From: Candidatus Aphodousia gallistercoris
GTDB lineage: Bacteria > Pseudomonadota > Gammaproteobacteria > Burkholderiales > Burkholderiaceae_F
Assembly: GCA_018714185.1 (NCBI GenBank)
Contig: DVNT01000008.1
Coordinates: forward strand, 1 to 64,000
Length of the DNA stretch: 64,000 bases
Direction of reading: 5' to 3'
Every line of letters begins with the position of its first letter. Positions within the stretch are counted from its first letter, which is position 1. Below, piece by piece: positions 38,278 through 47,410 of this stretch. The position numbers and the translations under genes were made by a program. The notes beneath the pieces were generated by a model. It saw only the letters and a list, made by a program, of their open reading frames with translations, was not told the DNA's origin and did not search any database.

Positions 38278-38901
38278 ATGCTACTAGATAAGTTGTCACT
38301 TACTGAATTTTGCGACGAACTTGCTTCCAAGTCTCCTGCGCCCGGAGGGGGAAGTGTAGCTGCCTTATCGGCGGCGCTGGCAGCTAGCTTGGGATCTATG
38401 GTGGCTGAACTCACCATTCAGAAAAAAGGCTATGAAGGCGTCCAGGATCAAATGCTTAGCATCGCAAAGCAGTCCAAGCTCCTTCAGGAACGCTTTATCC
38501 GGGCCATCGATGAAGATGCCCAAAGCTTCAATGATTTTCTGGCTGCCTCTCGCCTGCCGAAAATAAGCAACGAGGACAAACAAATTCGATTTAAACGAAT
38601 GCAAGAAGCTTTACAGCATGCTTGCGAAGTCCCGTACGGGGTCGCCCAGGATGCCATGACTCTATTCGCCATAGCTAACGAGTTAATAAACAAAGCTAAC
38701 CGCAACGCGAGCTCCGATGCGGCTGTTTGTGCGATAGAGGCTAGAGCTGCAGTTTTAGCTGCCGTGCTTAATGCTCGCATCAACCTTGCGAGCGTAAAGG
38801 ACCCTCTCTACGTGCAAGAGATGGAGAAAAAATTAAATTACTTGGAAGCGCAAGCGAATGTTTTAGAGAGTGAAATCCTTAAAAAATCATCGCTGAGCTA
38901 A
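38278..38901 (+). CDS. fchA: Formiminotetrahydrofolate cyclodeaminase
   Basis: 207 residues. It converts 5-formimino-THF to 5,10-methenyl-THF plus ammonia. ATG 38278 has CGGAG five bases upstream. The all-helical fold and family blocks are visible: SKSPAPGGGSVAALSAALAA near 17-36, EDAQSFNDFLAASRLPK near 80-96, ANRNASSDAAVCAIEARAA near 140-158. In animals this domain is fused to the formiminotransferase; here it is separate and is followed 19 bases later by ftcD, so the pair forms a complete formimino-to-folate module. No hutH, hutU or hutI is next to it, so the formimino donor is open. Confidence 0.9.
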   Translation: MLLDKLSLTEFCDELASKSPAPGGGSVAALSAALAASLGSMVAELTIQKKGYEGVQDQMLSIAKQSKLLQERFIRAIDEDAQSFNDFLAASRLPKISNEDKQIRFKRMQEALQHACEVPYGVAQDAMTLFAIANELINKANRNASSDAAVCAIEARAAVLAAVLNARINLASVKDPLYVQEMEKKLNYLEAQANVLESEILKKSSLS

Positions 38902-38920
38902 CTATCAAGAGGAGAGAAAA

Positions 38921-39811
38921 ATGTCGAAGATAGTCGAGTGCATTCCTAATTTTAGTGAAGGCCGAAATCACGAAGTAATTGATGCCATTGCAAAAGCAGC
39001 ATCCGAAGTTGAAGGCGCAAAACTTATCAATGTCAATGTAGAACCAAGCTACAACCGCTGTGTATTAACTATCATCGGTGAACCTCAGGCTGTCATTGAG
39101 GCTACGTTCAGAGCTTGTGCCAAAGCGGTAGAGCTAATTGATATGAATAAGCATAAGGGCGAACACCCAAGAATCGGGGCTATTGACGCCTCCCCCTTCG
39201 TCCCGGTGCGCGATGTTACAATTGAAGAATGCGTTGAATACGCCAATCAGCTCGGTGCACGCGTGGCCAAAGAACTGAAAGTCCCGGTATACCTTTATGA
39301 AAAAGCCGCCCGCTCTCCTGAACGTGTGAAACTTCAAAATATTCGTCATCCGGAATATGAAGGGTTAAAAGAACTAATCGGACGGCCGGAGTGGAAACCT
39401 GACTTTGGCGAACCGGCCATGCATCCAACAGCCGGTGCCATGCCCTTGGGTGTTCGAGGACCTCTTGTGGCCTTTAACATTTCACTGGGAACTTCAGATG
39501 TAAAAATTGCCAAAAAGATTGCCCAAAGTTTCCGTGAAGCAAAAGGTGGCTACCAAGATGCTCGCGCTATCGGTGTTTACGTAGCGGAACGAAACATTGT
39601 TCAAGTGAGTTGCATGATCAATTATCAAGTAGTACCACTTTACCGAATCATTGAAATGGTTAGAAGTGAAGCCAAGCGCTATGGCGTACCAGTCATTGGA
39701 ACGGATGTATGCGGCATGATTTCGCGCGAAGCGCTTATGGACTGCTGTGAATACTATATGCAGCTGGAAAATTTTGATCGGCATGCCCAAGTTTTAGAAG
39801 AATTCGTTTAA
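38921..39811 (+). CDS. ftcD: Glutamate formimidoyltransferase
   Basis: 296 residues, matching the transferase part of FTCD. It moves the formimino group from N-formimino-glutamate to tetrahydrofolate. Family blocks: VECIPNFSEGRN (5-16), the EGAKLINVNVEPSYNR segment, GEHPRIGAIDASPFVPV (near 80-96), with His82 the likely catalytic residue, YLYEKAA, and HPTAGAMPLGVRGPLVAFN (near 167-186). GAGGAG lies before the ATG. A strong terminator follows. The substrate could be formiminoglutamate from histidine or another N-formimino amino acid, and the flanking aspartate-lyase genes make the donor question worth testing. Confidence 0.92.
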   Translation: MSKIVECIPNFSEGRNHEVIDAIAKAASEVEGAKLINVNVEPSYNRCVLTIIGEPQAVIEATFRACAKAVELIDMNKHKGEHPRIGAIDASPFVPVRDVTIEECVEYANQLGARVAKELKVPVYLYEKAARSPERVKLQNIRHPEYEGLKELIGRPEWKPDFGEPAMHPTAGAMPLGVRGPLVAFNISLGTSDVKIAKKIAQSFREAKGGYQDARAIGVYVAERNIVQVSCMINYQVVPLYRIIEMVRSEAKRYGVPVIGTDVCGMISREALMDCCEYYMQLENFDRHAQVLEEFV

Positions 39812-39831
39812 ATACATAAACTGTTCTTTGA

Positions 39832-39857
39832 GGACGGGCTTCTTACCCGTCCTTTTT
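39832..39857 (+). terminator. Terminator of the fchA-ftcD operon
   Basis: GGACGGG and CCCGTCC pair around a seven-base loop and are followed by TTTTT. Confidence 0.88.
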
Positions 39858-40004
39858 CTTCGTTAAGTGCTCTGCCTTGCCTATTAGTAAAACGCAGTAC
39901 CTAAGCCGCAATGCGCTTTTCCCAACAATGGCAACGATGACAGCGTATCTATCCACCGCGTTAACTGCAGCCAAAGTCAAAAACCATGAAAGGATAATGA
40001 ATCC

Positions 40005-40823
40005 TTACTTACCCACTCCGTTGGGCCGGTTCTTTTTCCCTGAAGCACACTTTTTCGAGATAAAGTTCAACAGGGCGTCATGCCAACGATTCGGTTTACC
40101 GACAAAAACGCTTAAAAATTTTGCTTCGGGCACTTTAAGTATTTCTGCACTTTTGGGAAGAATTTTCAAAAGGGCTTTACGTTGAGCAGAATGAATATAG
40201 TTATCACGGCCAGGGAACACCATTAAAACCGGAACTTTGACAAAGGGGAGAATAGCCGATGGCTCAGGCGCGCTGCACTTGAGACACGAAGCGGCGAAAT
40301 CACCGATTACCGGCCCCCAGCGATCCTTTATCCATCCCTTACGACTTGCATAAGCCGACTCCAAAATGAGGCCAGCCACTTTATCCTCATGACGTTTGTA
40401 AAGTTGCAACGCTACGTCACAGCCGATCCCTTGAGCAAAAAATATCAATTTATCCTGCTTGAAACGCGTTGCTACCCATTTAAAAACGCATTCAGCATCA
40501 TTGGCTAAACCGTTAAAAGATGGCTTCCCTTCACTACCCCCGAATCCGCTGTAATCAAACATGATGACACGATACCCCTTTCGACAGAGGCAGCTGACTT
40601 GGGGAAGATGAAACTGCAGGTTATAGTGGGCTGATTCAAAAAAAAGAACCGTTCCTTTAACTTCGACATCAATAGGTTTCAGCAACACCCCTTCGATGGA
40701 CAGATCTGAGCTATTTTTTACTTTAAAAGGCTCCCCTATCATGCCGAAGTGCTGGGGGCGCCAATAATTTCTATGGTCGTTTTTAAATAGGATGCCTTCA
40801 ATGAATTCAGAGAGAAATGACAT
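40005..40823 (-). CDS. Alpha/beta-hydrolase-fold protein lacking the nucleophilic Ser (paralogue 1)
   Basis: 272 residues, Bem46/YfhR-like fold without signal peptide. GYRVIMFDYSGFGGSEG (near 83-99) and VAGLILESAYASRKGW (near 146-161) place it in the family. The nucleophile elbow, usually G-x-S-x-G, reads A-Q-G-I-G at residues 130-134, so the catalytic Ser is Gly132. The Asp of the triad seems kept (GRDNYIH, D207), and so does the His (NRWHDALL, H248). A clear paralogue lies at 57602 with the same Ser-to-Gly change. AGAGG precedes the ATG. It follows the Dcu carrier gene on the same strand, with a hairpin between. Without the Ser it may bind a ligand or use another chemistry. Confidence 0.82.
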   Translation of the reverse strand: MSFLSEFIEGILFKNDHRNYWRPQHFGMIGEPFKVKNSSDLSIEGVLLKPIDVEVKGTVLFFESAHYNLQFHLPQVSCLCRKGYRVIMFDYSGFGGSEGKPSFNGLANDAECVFKWVATRFKQDKLIFFAQGIGCDVALQLYKRHEDKVAGLILESAYASRKGWIKDRWGPVIGDFAASCLKCSAPEPSAILPFVKVPVLMVFPGRDNYIHSAQRKALLKILPKSAEILKVPEAKFLSVFVGKPNRWHDALLNFISKKCASGKKNRPNGVGK

Positions 40824-40840
40824 GAATACCTCTTACTCAA

Positions 40841-40872
40841 AGAGGGTCACTCCGAACCAGAGTTGACCCTCT
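40841..40872 (-). terminator. Hairpin between the Dcu carrier gene and hydrolase paralogue 1
   Basis: AGAGGGTCA and TGACCCTCT pair perfectly over nine bases around a fourteen-base loop. It would limit readthrough from the carrier gene into the hydrolase gene on the minus strand; the T tract is weak (TTTGAGT). Confidence 0.55.
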
Positions 40873-40899
40873 TCTCAATCACCAAGTGTTAATGAATCC

Positions 40900-42210
40900 T
40901 TAGATCACTTCTACCATCAACACACCGACTGCAACTGAGATAACTACCATAAGTAGCCCCGGAACCTGCATTGAATGGTTAAAGACAAATTTACCAATCT
41001 TTGTCGTACCGGATCGGTCCATACCGACTGCCGCCAAAGCAGGACCCGAAGTCGGCAAAACAAACAAGCAGTTAACAGCCGGGAACATGGCAACCAACAT
41101 CATGGGAGAAATGCCTAAAGCGAACCCTAACGGCATAATGGCTCGGGTTGTTGCACCTTGGCTTGACAGCAAAGCCGACATGATTGCCAAAACAAAGGCA
41201 AAGAGTACAGGAGCGCTTTCAGCCAAACCACCGGCAACTTGCATGAAAACTTCCCGGTTCGCATTGATGAAAGAGTCAGACATCCAAGCCACACCGAAAA
41301 CAGCGGCTAACGAAATAACGCCTGCGTGCAATACGGGACTACCGGCTACTTTAGCCATATCAGGCTTGCAGAAGAAGCACATTACGGCACCGGCAGCCAG
41401 CATGACGGCTTCAATCACTAAGCTCATGCTAATCGAACCTTTGTCGCCCAAAGTACGCAACTCAGGGAAAAAGCCCGTAACCACAATGACGATGATTCCC
41501 AAGAAGAAGATTGCCACTGACCAACCTGCTTCTTTAGGCAAGGGGCGGTCATCGAGCTTCTGGGGAGGTTGTACCTGACCGGCGGCAACCCTGGCTAAAT
41601 ATTCAGGATCATCCTTAAGTTCTTTGCCCTTATTCATGCAAATCAACGAGGAGAGAACAACACCGATCAAGCAGGACGGGAATGTGATCATCAAAATCGT
41701 ACCCAAACCGATTTCGGGGAAACCATTCTGGGCCATTAAGCCAATCATGGCTGCGGTAGCAGCAGAAATCGGGCAAGCAGTAATACCCACTTGGCCCGCA
41801 ACGGCAGCCCCAGCCATAGCACGTTCGGGGCGAACTTGAGCGTTATAAGACACCTCATAAATCACGGGCAAAATCGCATACACTGCATTACCGGTACCGG
41901 CAAAGAATGTAAGGAAGAAGCTAACGACCGGTGCTACCACTGCAACATATTTCGGTTTTTTCCGAATGATTTTAGCTGCAAAGCGGACCAAAATGTCCAA
42001 TCCACCCACGGCCTCCATGCACCCTGCGCACAGGCAGACTGCCAAAATGATTAGCATCACGTCAATAGGAGGCGAGGTCGGCATAATACCGAAAATCGCT
42101 GTGAGCAATACCAAACCGAAGCCGCCCCAGAACCCTAGAGCAACTCCACCGAATCGGACGCCTAAAATAATGGCGCCGAAAACGATTACAAACTCAATAA
42201 AAGTCAGCAT
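40900..42210 (-). CDS. DcuA/DcuB-family C4-dicarboxylate carrier (1)
   Basis: 436 residues from ATG 42210 (MLTFIEFVIV); longer frames begin at a TTG and do not fit the family start. DcuA/B proteins exchange fumarate, malate or aspartate for succinate under anaerobic conditions. Shared blocks with E. coli DcuB are PPIDVMLIILAV, AVGGLDILVRFAAKIIRKKPKYV, GTGNAVYAILPVIYEV, the VRPERAMAGAAVAGQVG region, and DRSGTTKIGKFVFNHS near the C terminus. About eleven membrane segments. It is divergent from the lyase gene at 42801. The exact substrate is not known and could be an N-substituted aspartate. Confidence 0.88.
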   Translation of the reverse strand: MLTFIEFVIVFGAIILGVRFGGVALGFWGGFGLVLLTAIFGIMPTSPPIDVMLIILAVCLCAGCMEAVGGLDILVRFAAKIIRKKPKYVAVVAPVVSFFLTFFAGTGNAVYAILPVIYEVSYNAQVRPERAMAGAAVAGQVGITACPISAATAAMIGLMAQNGFPEIGLGTILMITFPSCLIGVVLSSLICMNKGKELKDDPEYLARVAAGQVQPPQKLDDRPLPKEAGWSVAIFFLGIIVIVVTGFFPELRTLGDKGSISMSLVIEAVMLAAGAVMCFFCKPDMAKVAGSPVLHAGVISLAAVFGVAWMSDSFINANREVFMQVAGGLAESAPVLFAFVLAIMSALLSSQGATTRAIMPLGFALGISPMMLVAMFPAVNCLFVLPTSGPALAAVGMDRSGTTKIGKFVFNHSMQVPGLLMVVISVAVGVLMVEVI

Positions 42211-42800
42211 AGATATAACTGTTGAACGTCCGCCAATAGCTCCGTCCAATGCCTCTTATCGTTAGTCTTAAACATCACCTAAAGTAGGCGACCCCCAGTT
42301 CACCCAATCGGCATAAGCCGCAAGATAAAGAGCAAACCCGCAAATCCTCATCTCAATGCATACACACTTCATGATGAGATAAAAAAATTGTCCCAGCCTA
42401 ACGTCGCATCGGGCATCTAACATAAAATAAAATTATGATGTAATAAATATTTACTAATATTTATTTGAAACCATAATTGACAAAATTAAGATATTCTTTG
42501 CAGATTTGGGGTTTTGTTTTCAAATAATTCTGCTTTAATTTCAAAATATTAATCATCATGTTCGATTGATCTTTAAGAACTTGCCAGAAAAAACAATTTG
42601 ATTTTCTTTAAAATTTTTTCTAATTATTAGAAAAATTCTGAATCCAATTAAGCCTACTGATCACTGTTTCTAATTTCGCCCATTAAAATTATTTATAGAA
42701 AAAGACTCGATCAAAGAATTCAACAAGAATGGCTTTCGTAGGGTCTTGGTATCAGAGGATAACGAACCCGATCACTTTACTAGTCCTTATGGAGATCGCT
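42211..42800. promoter_or_regulatory. Divergent AT-rich control region with two palindromes
   Basis: 590 bases between Dcu carrier 1 and ASL-like lyase 1. TAAATATT-TACT-AATATTTA (42444-42463) is a perfect 8-bp inverted repeat. TTTTTCTAA-TTA-TTAGAAAAA (42615-42635) is a perfect 9-bp inverted repeat. CTCATC/GATGAG repeats occur at about 42349-42382. These are candidate operators for a LysR protein or a global regulator. The real start of the lyase (42801) is set by TATGGAG at 42788-42794. No other gene is visible. Confidence 0.5.
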
Positions 42801-44312
42801 ATGTCTGAAAAGATTCATCGCGGCAAGATTAAAACACCGCCTGATCCTCTAGTCGTGAAATATTTGATTGAACCGGCCATTAAAAGCGACATCAAATATC
42901 GTTATCAGGCTTTTTTGGATTGCAATAAAGCCCACGTTTTGATGCTGGCTAAACAGGGAATTGTTACCGAACCGGTTGCTGCAGCTATTTTGAAGGTTAA
43001 CAATGAATTGGCTGCAATGGGCGATGGGCCGACTTTTGACGTTGATCCGGGCCGTGAAGACTTTTACTTCAACATTGAAGCATACCTCATTGAAAAAGTG
43101 GGTATTGAAATTGGCGGCCAACAACATACCGCCCGCTCAAGAAACGATCTTTACGCAACTTGCGCCCGGTTAGCCGTTCGCAAAGCGTACTTTGACATTT
43201 GTCATGTGTTCAATCAAATGCGCCAAGCGGTCATTGACGTGGCTGAAGCAAATAAAGACGCGGTATTTGCCGGGTATACACATATGCAACCCTCCGAGCC
43301 GATTACCTTTGCTCACTACTGCTCGGCCATTTTAAATGCCATGGAGCGTGACTATCGCCGTCTGGCACATTGCTTTGAAGGGCTAAATATCTGCCCGTTA
43401 GGCGGCGGTTCAATGGGCTCAACAACTTGGAATATTGATAGGGAATACACCTCCAAGTTATTGGGTTTTGATAAGCCCGTTGACAACTCGATTGACTGCG
43501 TTGCATCCCGCGACTTTACAACGGACATCCTTGCCGTGTTATCGCTTGCAGCCAACACTCTGAGCCGGCTCTGCCAGGACCTCTATGTCTGGGCCACACC
43601 GGACTACGGATACATTGAAGTCTCCGACAGCTGTGCCGTTTGCTCTTCCATCATGCCGCAAAAGAAGAATCCTTGGGTTCTCGAACACATCAAGGCAAAG
43701 GCCGCTCACGTTGAAGGAGCCTTTATGAGCTCCCTTAATGTATTGAAAAACGTCATCTACTCGCACAGTGAGGACACCTGCGGTGAATGCGCTAAGTATC
43801 TCTTTACCGGCATTGACGAAATGCGAGAAATGTGTGAATTGATGACCGTGAGTATCAAGGGCATTACCGTCAAGAAAGAACGCATGATCGAAACGGCGAA
43901 GGGCAATTTCTGCACCGTCACCGAGCTAGCTAATTACTTGGTTCGCCATGACAAGATTAGCTTCCGCATGGCTCATGACATTGTCGCCGAAGTTGTCGCT
44001 CACATGATCGAGCATAACAAGAAGGCTGACGAAATCGGTACTGATGTAGTTAACCCGATCTTCATGAAGCTCTTTGGACGCACTACGACGATGACCGACG
44101 AAGAAGTTCGCGCTGCATTAGATCCTAAGAAAATTGCGTACGCTAAAACTTGTATCGGCGGTACAGCCCCTGACGAAGTTCAACGCCAGTTGGACGGCCG
44201 TCAAGATGCGCTCAATCGTGATAACGCTGAGTTGGAAAGCCGTGAACAGGCTGTCGCCAAGGCAAAAGCCGATATGGAATGCGCCGTGTCCGAAATGATC
44301 GCTAAAGCGTAA
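42801..44312 (+). CDS. Argininosuccinate-lyase-like C-N lyase 1
   Basis: 503 residues from ATG 42801. All three superfamily active-site regions are present: HTARSRND (to residue 116), GYTHMQPSEP (158-167) and CSSIMPQKKNP (281-291) with the catalytic Ser. It should eliminate fumarate from an N-substituted aspartate. It differs from housekeeping ArgH: SRNDQ becomes SRNDL, and HLQRAQP becomes HMQPSEP. It also carries a longer helical C-terminal tail of about 40 residues (total about 503 against about 460). The same differences occur in the two paralogues at 48578 and 53155. The substrate is therefore probably not only argininosuccinate. It is divergent from a Dcu carrier. Confidence 0.87.
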   Translation: MSEKIHRGKIKTPPDPLVVKYLIEPAIKSDIKYRYQAFLDCNKAHVLMLAKQGIVTEPVAAAILKVNNELAAMGDGPTFDVDPGREDFYFNIEAYLIEKVGIEIGGQQHTARSRNDLYATCARLAVRKAYFDICHVFNQMRQAVIDVAEANKDAVFAGYTHMQPSEPITFAHYCSAILNAMERDYRRLAHCFEGLNICPLGGGSMGSTTWNIDREYTSKLLGFDKPVDNSIDCVASRDFTTDILAVLSLAANTLSRLCQDLYVWATPDYGYIEVSDSCAVCSSIMPQKKNPWVLEHIKAKAAHVEGAFMSSLNVLKNVIYSHSEDTCGECAKYLFTGIDEMREMCELMTVSIKGITVKKERMIETAKGNFCTVTELANYLVRHDKISFRMAHDIVAEVVAHMIEHNKKADEIGTDVVNPIFMKLFGRTTTMTDEEVRAALDPKKIAYAKTCIGGTAPDEVQRQLDGRQDALNRDNAELESREQAVAKAKADMECAVSEMIAKA

Positions 44313-44338
44313 TTTTCAGACTTTCCGTCATCATTACG

Positions 44339-44374
44339 AGAACGCCCGATCAACGGGCGTTCTTTTTATTTTTT
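44339..44374 (+). terminator. Terminator of ASL-like lyase 1
   Basis: AGAACGCCCG and CGGGCGTTCT form a perfect ten-pair stem around ATCAA, followed by TTTTATTTTTT. Confidence 0.92.
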
Positions 44375-44433
44375 GGTCACCCACCGCCACTAAAACCTAA
44401 ACGCCCTCCGGCATTATTCCCTATTGAAGAGAC

Positions 44434-44469
44434 CAAAAAAGGCCCCGAGTCTTATACAGATCTCGGGGC
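44434..44469 (-). terminator. Terminator of the aspartase gene
   Basis: GCCCCGAG and CTCGGGGC pair over eight bases; on the minus strand the stem is followed by six T. It lies about 85 bases beyond the aspartase stop. Confidence 0.82.
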
Positions 44470-44475
44470 GAACGA

Positions 44476-44492
44476 TTGGTAGAGTCTACCAA
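44476..44492. repeat. 17-base palindrome in the aspartase 3' region
   Basis: TTGGTAGA-G-TCTACCAA is a perfect inverted repeat between the aspartase stop codon and its terminator. It may be a small RNA structure or protein site; nothing further is visible. Confidence 0.4.
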
Positions 44493-44553
44493 CCGGCTAC
44501 CATGGGGAGGGGCTCTATGCTAAAGACTCTCAACCAAGGTGCTATGGAAACTT

Positions 44554-45987
44554 TCACTTAATAACATTTTTTTCTTTCTTCCATTGAGCAATGGCCGTTG
44601 CCATCTTCTCAGGATCGACAAGCAAGGCCGGATCCAGCAGCCAATCGGCTTCCTTTTGCGTCATGACTTGCATTTCCAGTACCGCTTGCTTTACCGTCAA
44701 ACGATGCTCTGATGCATAGTGTGCAACTCGAACGCCTTCCTCATAGCCCAAAGTCTCACCAACGACAGTGGCTAGAGCCAATGTCTCTTCGGCTTCCTTA
44801 TGGCAGCGCTCACGATTGGCCTCAATGCCAGAAATACATTTATCAATGAAAAGCGGAATGAAGTTAGTTAACAGATCAAACGATTCAAAAAGGTTTTTAT
44901 ACAGCGTCGGCGCCCAGCAGCTGATTTCCAGCTCACCTTGTTCGAAAGCCATGCTGATGACCATATCATTACCGATCGTCTGTTGAGCAACCTGGCAAGC
45001 CAATTCGGGAATAATCGGATTAATCTTGCCCGGCATAATAGAGCTTCCAGGACTTAACGCAGGAAGTGAGATCTCGCAGAAACCAGCCCTAGGACCGGAA
45101 GAAAGTAACCGCAAATCCTTAGCAATCTTGCTGATACCACTTGCAGCCTGCTTTACTGCAGCAGAGACCTTTACATAGAAATCATCATTCTGCATTCCAT
45201 CGAAGAGATTGGATGCGCAAACAACCTTCTCACCTAACTCTTCAGACAAGATTCGGTAAAAAGCTTCCTTGTAACCAGGAGCTGCACCCATCCCAGTCCC
45301 AACGGCTGTCGCACCGACGATAAGAGTAAAGCATTCCTCACGCAAAGAAGCGACATTTTGCGCTTGCCGACGGCAAAATTCAGCGTAGCCGCTAAACTCT
45401 TGACCTAATGTCATCGGGACGGCATCCTGCAAACAAGTCCTCCCAACCTTCACAACATCTGCAAATTCCTTTGCCTTTTTATCAAAAGCTTCTGAAAGCG
45501 CCCACAATTGCGGTACTAATTTATCAATTGCGGGGTAAACGCAAAGATGCTCGGCAGAGGTCACAACATCATTCGTGGACTGCCCCATATTGACGTGTGT
45601 ATTGGGATGGACCTTATCGTAGCCTTTGTGCTCAGTTAGGATTTCATTTGCCAAGTTAGCGAGGACCTCGTTTACATTCATGTTCACGCAGGTATACCCG
45701 CCTCCTTGAAACATATCTAGCGGGAATTGATCATCGTACTTGCCCGTGAGTACCAAATCAGCGGCTTGAGCAATGGCATCGGCAATCGTCGGGTTCAGTG
45801 CCCCGATTTCCTTATTGGCAAGAGCACTAGCCTTTTTCATATGTACGAGGCAACGGTGTAGATACGGATAGCGGATTACAGGCACACCCAAAAGTCCGGA
45901 AACCGACTGTACTCTTATAGTTTGAATTCCATAATAATTTTCGTCAGGGACATCCATTTCCCCCAGACAATCATGCTCTTTACGCAT
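44554..45987 (-). CDS. aspA: Aspartate ammonia-lyase, complete active site
   Basis: 477 residues; GGAGAGG sets ATG 45987 (MRKEHDCLGEM). It deaminates L-aspartate to fumarate and ammonia. All elements are present: the N-terminal ENYYGIQTIR block, FQGGGYTCVNMNVNEV, HPNTHVNMGQSTND, GRTCLQDAVPMTLGQEF near 182 and GSSIMPGKINP (314-324) with the catalytic Ser. E. coli AspA has Gln where this has Cys in GRTCLQ, so that position tolerates change. GGGYTCVN instead of the usual GAGTSVN is a small oddity at the substrate loop. It is the reference intact enzyme for the two divided pairs further on. A LysR gene is upstream on the same strand. Confidence 0.9.
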   Translation of the reverse strand: MRKEHDCLGEMDVPDENYYGIQTIRVQSVSGLLGVPVIRYPYLHRCLVHMKKASALANKEIGALNPTIADAIAQAADLVLTGKYDDQFPLDMFQGGGYTCVNMNVNEVLANLANEILTEHKGYDKVHPNTHVNMGQSTNDVVTSAEHLCVYPAIDKLVPQLWALSEAFDKKAKEFADVVKVGRTCLQDAVPMTLGQEFSGYAEFCRRQAQNVASLREECFTLIVGATAVGTGMGAAPGYKEAFYRILSEELGEKVVCASNLFDGMQNDDFYVKVSAAVKQAASGISKIAKDLRLLSSGPRAGFCEISLPALSPGSSIMPGKINPIIPELACQVAQQTIGNDMVISMAFEQGELEISCWAPTLYKNLFESFDLLTNFIPLFIDKCISGIEANRERCHKEAEETLALATVVGETLGYEEGVRVAHYASEHRLTVKQAVLEMQVMTQKEADWLLDPALLVDPEKMATAIAQWKKEKNVIK

Positions 45988-46099
45988 TTCCTCTCCTTCC
46001 AAACTGAGATCAATTGACGATGATTTACTATTTCACGTTCACGCCGTCTTGACTATCTTCATAAAAAAATATTGGAAATGCGATTAGTTTTCTTTATTG

Positions 46100-47062
46100 T
46101 TAAAGTACAGTCAGAGATCTCGACAGAATAGGATATTGTTGCCCCATCTTAGGCAAGATAATTTCGTTTACTGTCTGCTTTACATACTCAGCAATTTTTT
46201 CGGCCACTTGCGTATAAAAAGAGTTGGTGTAAAGCACATATGCAGTCCTTTTAGCTTGCAACATGGGAAGTTTATGCACACTCACCCGGGGCAAAAATTC
46301 TTTCGCAAGCCACAAGTTCAAGACGGGCATCACCGTCCATCCCTTACCCCCGGATACCAGGCTTAAAATCATTTGATTCGTATCCGCCTCAATAATGTGA
46401 GGTGAAAAAACGTTACACTGCCTCAAAACTCTTTCTACCTGGATAGCATCCAAGCTCGAATCGTTAAAACGTATTACCGGCACCTTGCGAATAAGCTGAA
46501 TAACATCGGCCAGATGGTTTATGCGTCCAGAATATTCTTTAGGAGCAACAATTAAAAAGTCTTCCGAATGTAATGGTATGGAACGAATTTCCTTGTGCGT
46601 TGATAGAGGGTCTGTCACCAAGGCAATATCCAATTTTTTGTCTAAAAGGCGCCGACAGATGCCCGGAGTTCCAGAAGTATAGGCTGTGAGACTGCTCGTA
46701 ATAGGAATCAACTTGTCAATAAAGTATGGAACGCAACAGATGCTCAATGAGTCCGATGAGCCCAAACGTAAATGGGGCATTTTCCCATGCATCGACTGTA
46801 CAACCTCAGTGGTGAGATTTTCAACAGAGCTCAAAATCTCTTCTCCACGGCTTTGCAGAATCCTTCCAGCCGAAGTAAGCGAAAGAGGACGAGATGAACG
46901 ATCAAAAAGCTCCACATCAAGAGCTTCTTCAAGCTTGTGAATGGCCGAGGAGATTGCCGGCTGCGTAATATCGAGGCGCTTTGCAGCCGCACTCATATTG
47001 CAATCCTGGCTAACTTCAAGGAAAACCTTCAGGCTAGAAAAATCAATGTCCGACTTCATCAT
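46100..47062 (-). CDS. LysR-family regulator upstream of aspA
   Basis: 320 residues. Helix-turn-helix near 8-65 (LKVFLEVSQDCNMSAAAKRL, ITQPAISSAIHKLEEAL, ELFDRSSRPLSLTSAG), then the effector domain. AGGAGG lies eight bases before ATG 47062; the next codon is also ATG. It is transcribed toward aspA, 112 bases before that gene's start, so it may be co-transcribed and control aspartate catabolism. This is inferred from position. Confidence 0.85.
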   Translation of the reverse strand: MMKSDIDFSSLKVFLEVSQDCNMSAAAKRLDITQPAISSAIHKLEEALDVELFDRSSRPLSLTSAGRILQSRGEEILSSVENLTTEVVQSMHGKMPHLRLGSSDSLSICCVPYFIDKLIPITSSLTAYTSGTPGICRRLLDKKLDIALVTDPLSTHKEIRSIPLHSEDFLIVAPKEYSGRINHLADVIQLIRKVPVIRFNDSSLDAIQVERVLRQCNVFSPHIIEADTNQMILSLVSGGKGWTVMPVLNLWLAKEFLPRVSVHKLPMLQAKRTAYVLYTNSFYTQVAEKIAEYVKQTVNEIILPKMGQQYPILSRSLTVL

Positions 47063-47410
47063 AGGAGCACCCTCCTAAGGGACAATTTAAGAGAAGTGAA
47101 CCCACACTCGTGAGAGCATTAATGATTTTATTATTTTCTATTAATTTTTTTAATACAGTTCTTCTTATACTATCGGATAGAAATGGCAATTATTCCTACG
47201 ACCCCGCGCGTCTATGTGAGTCGATGCACACATTTTTCACCCAATTCCATCACTACGGCTCCTGCAACAGGTACTGGAGCCCTTGTTCTCACAATGTCTC
47301 CCTATGGCCAAGGAGTGCAAACTCATAGAACCCGAAATTTTTATTAACCTAAACGTACGGCTAAATCTCGCGATAAGTTCTATGTGAATGCATCTCCTCT
47401 CATGACATCA
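47063..47410. other. Intergenic region between the LysR and EamA genes
   Basis: 348 bases, AT-rich at 47110-47175. It should hold the LysR promoter on the minus strand. I see no supported gene; the short frame at 47110-47328 has no ribosome site or family resemblance. Confidence 0.4.

Noticed and set aside
42729..42800. Earlier start of ASL-like lyase 1 at 42729
   Set aside because: There is no ribosome site there. TATGGAG before ATG 42801 fits, and the resulting length matches the two paralogues.
47110..47328. Small gene between the LysR and EamA genes
   Set aside because: No ribosome site, no family resemblance, and it lies in a probable promoter region.
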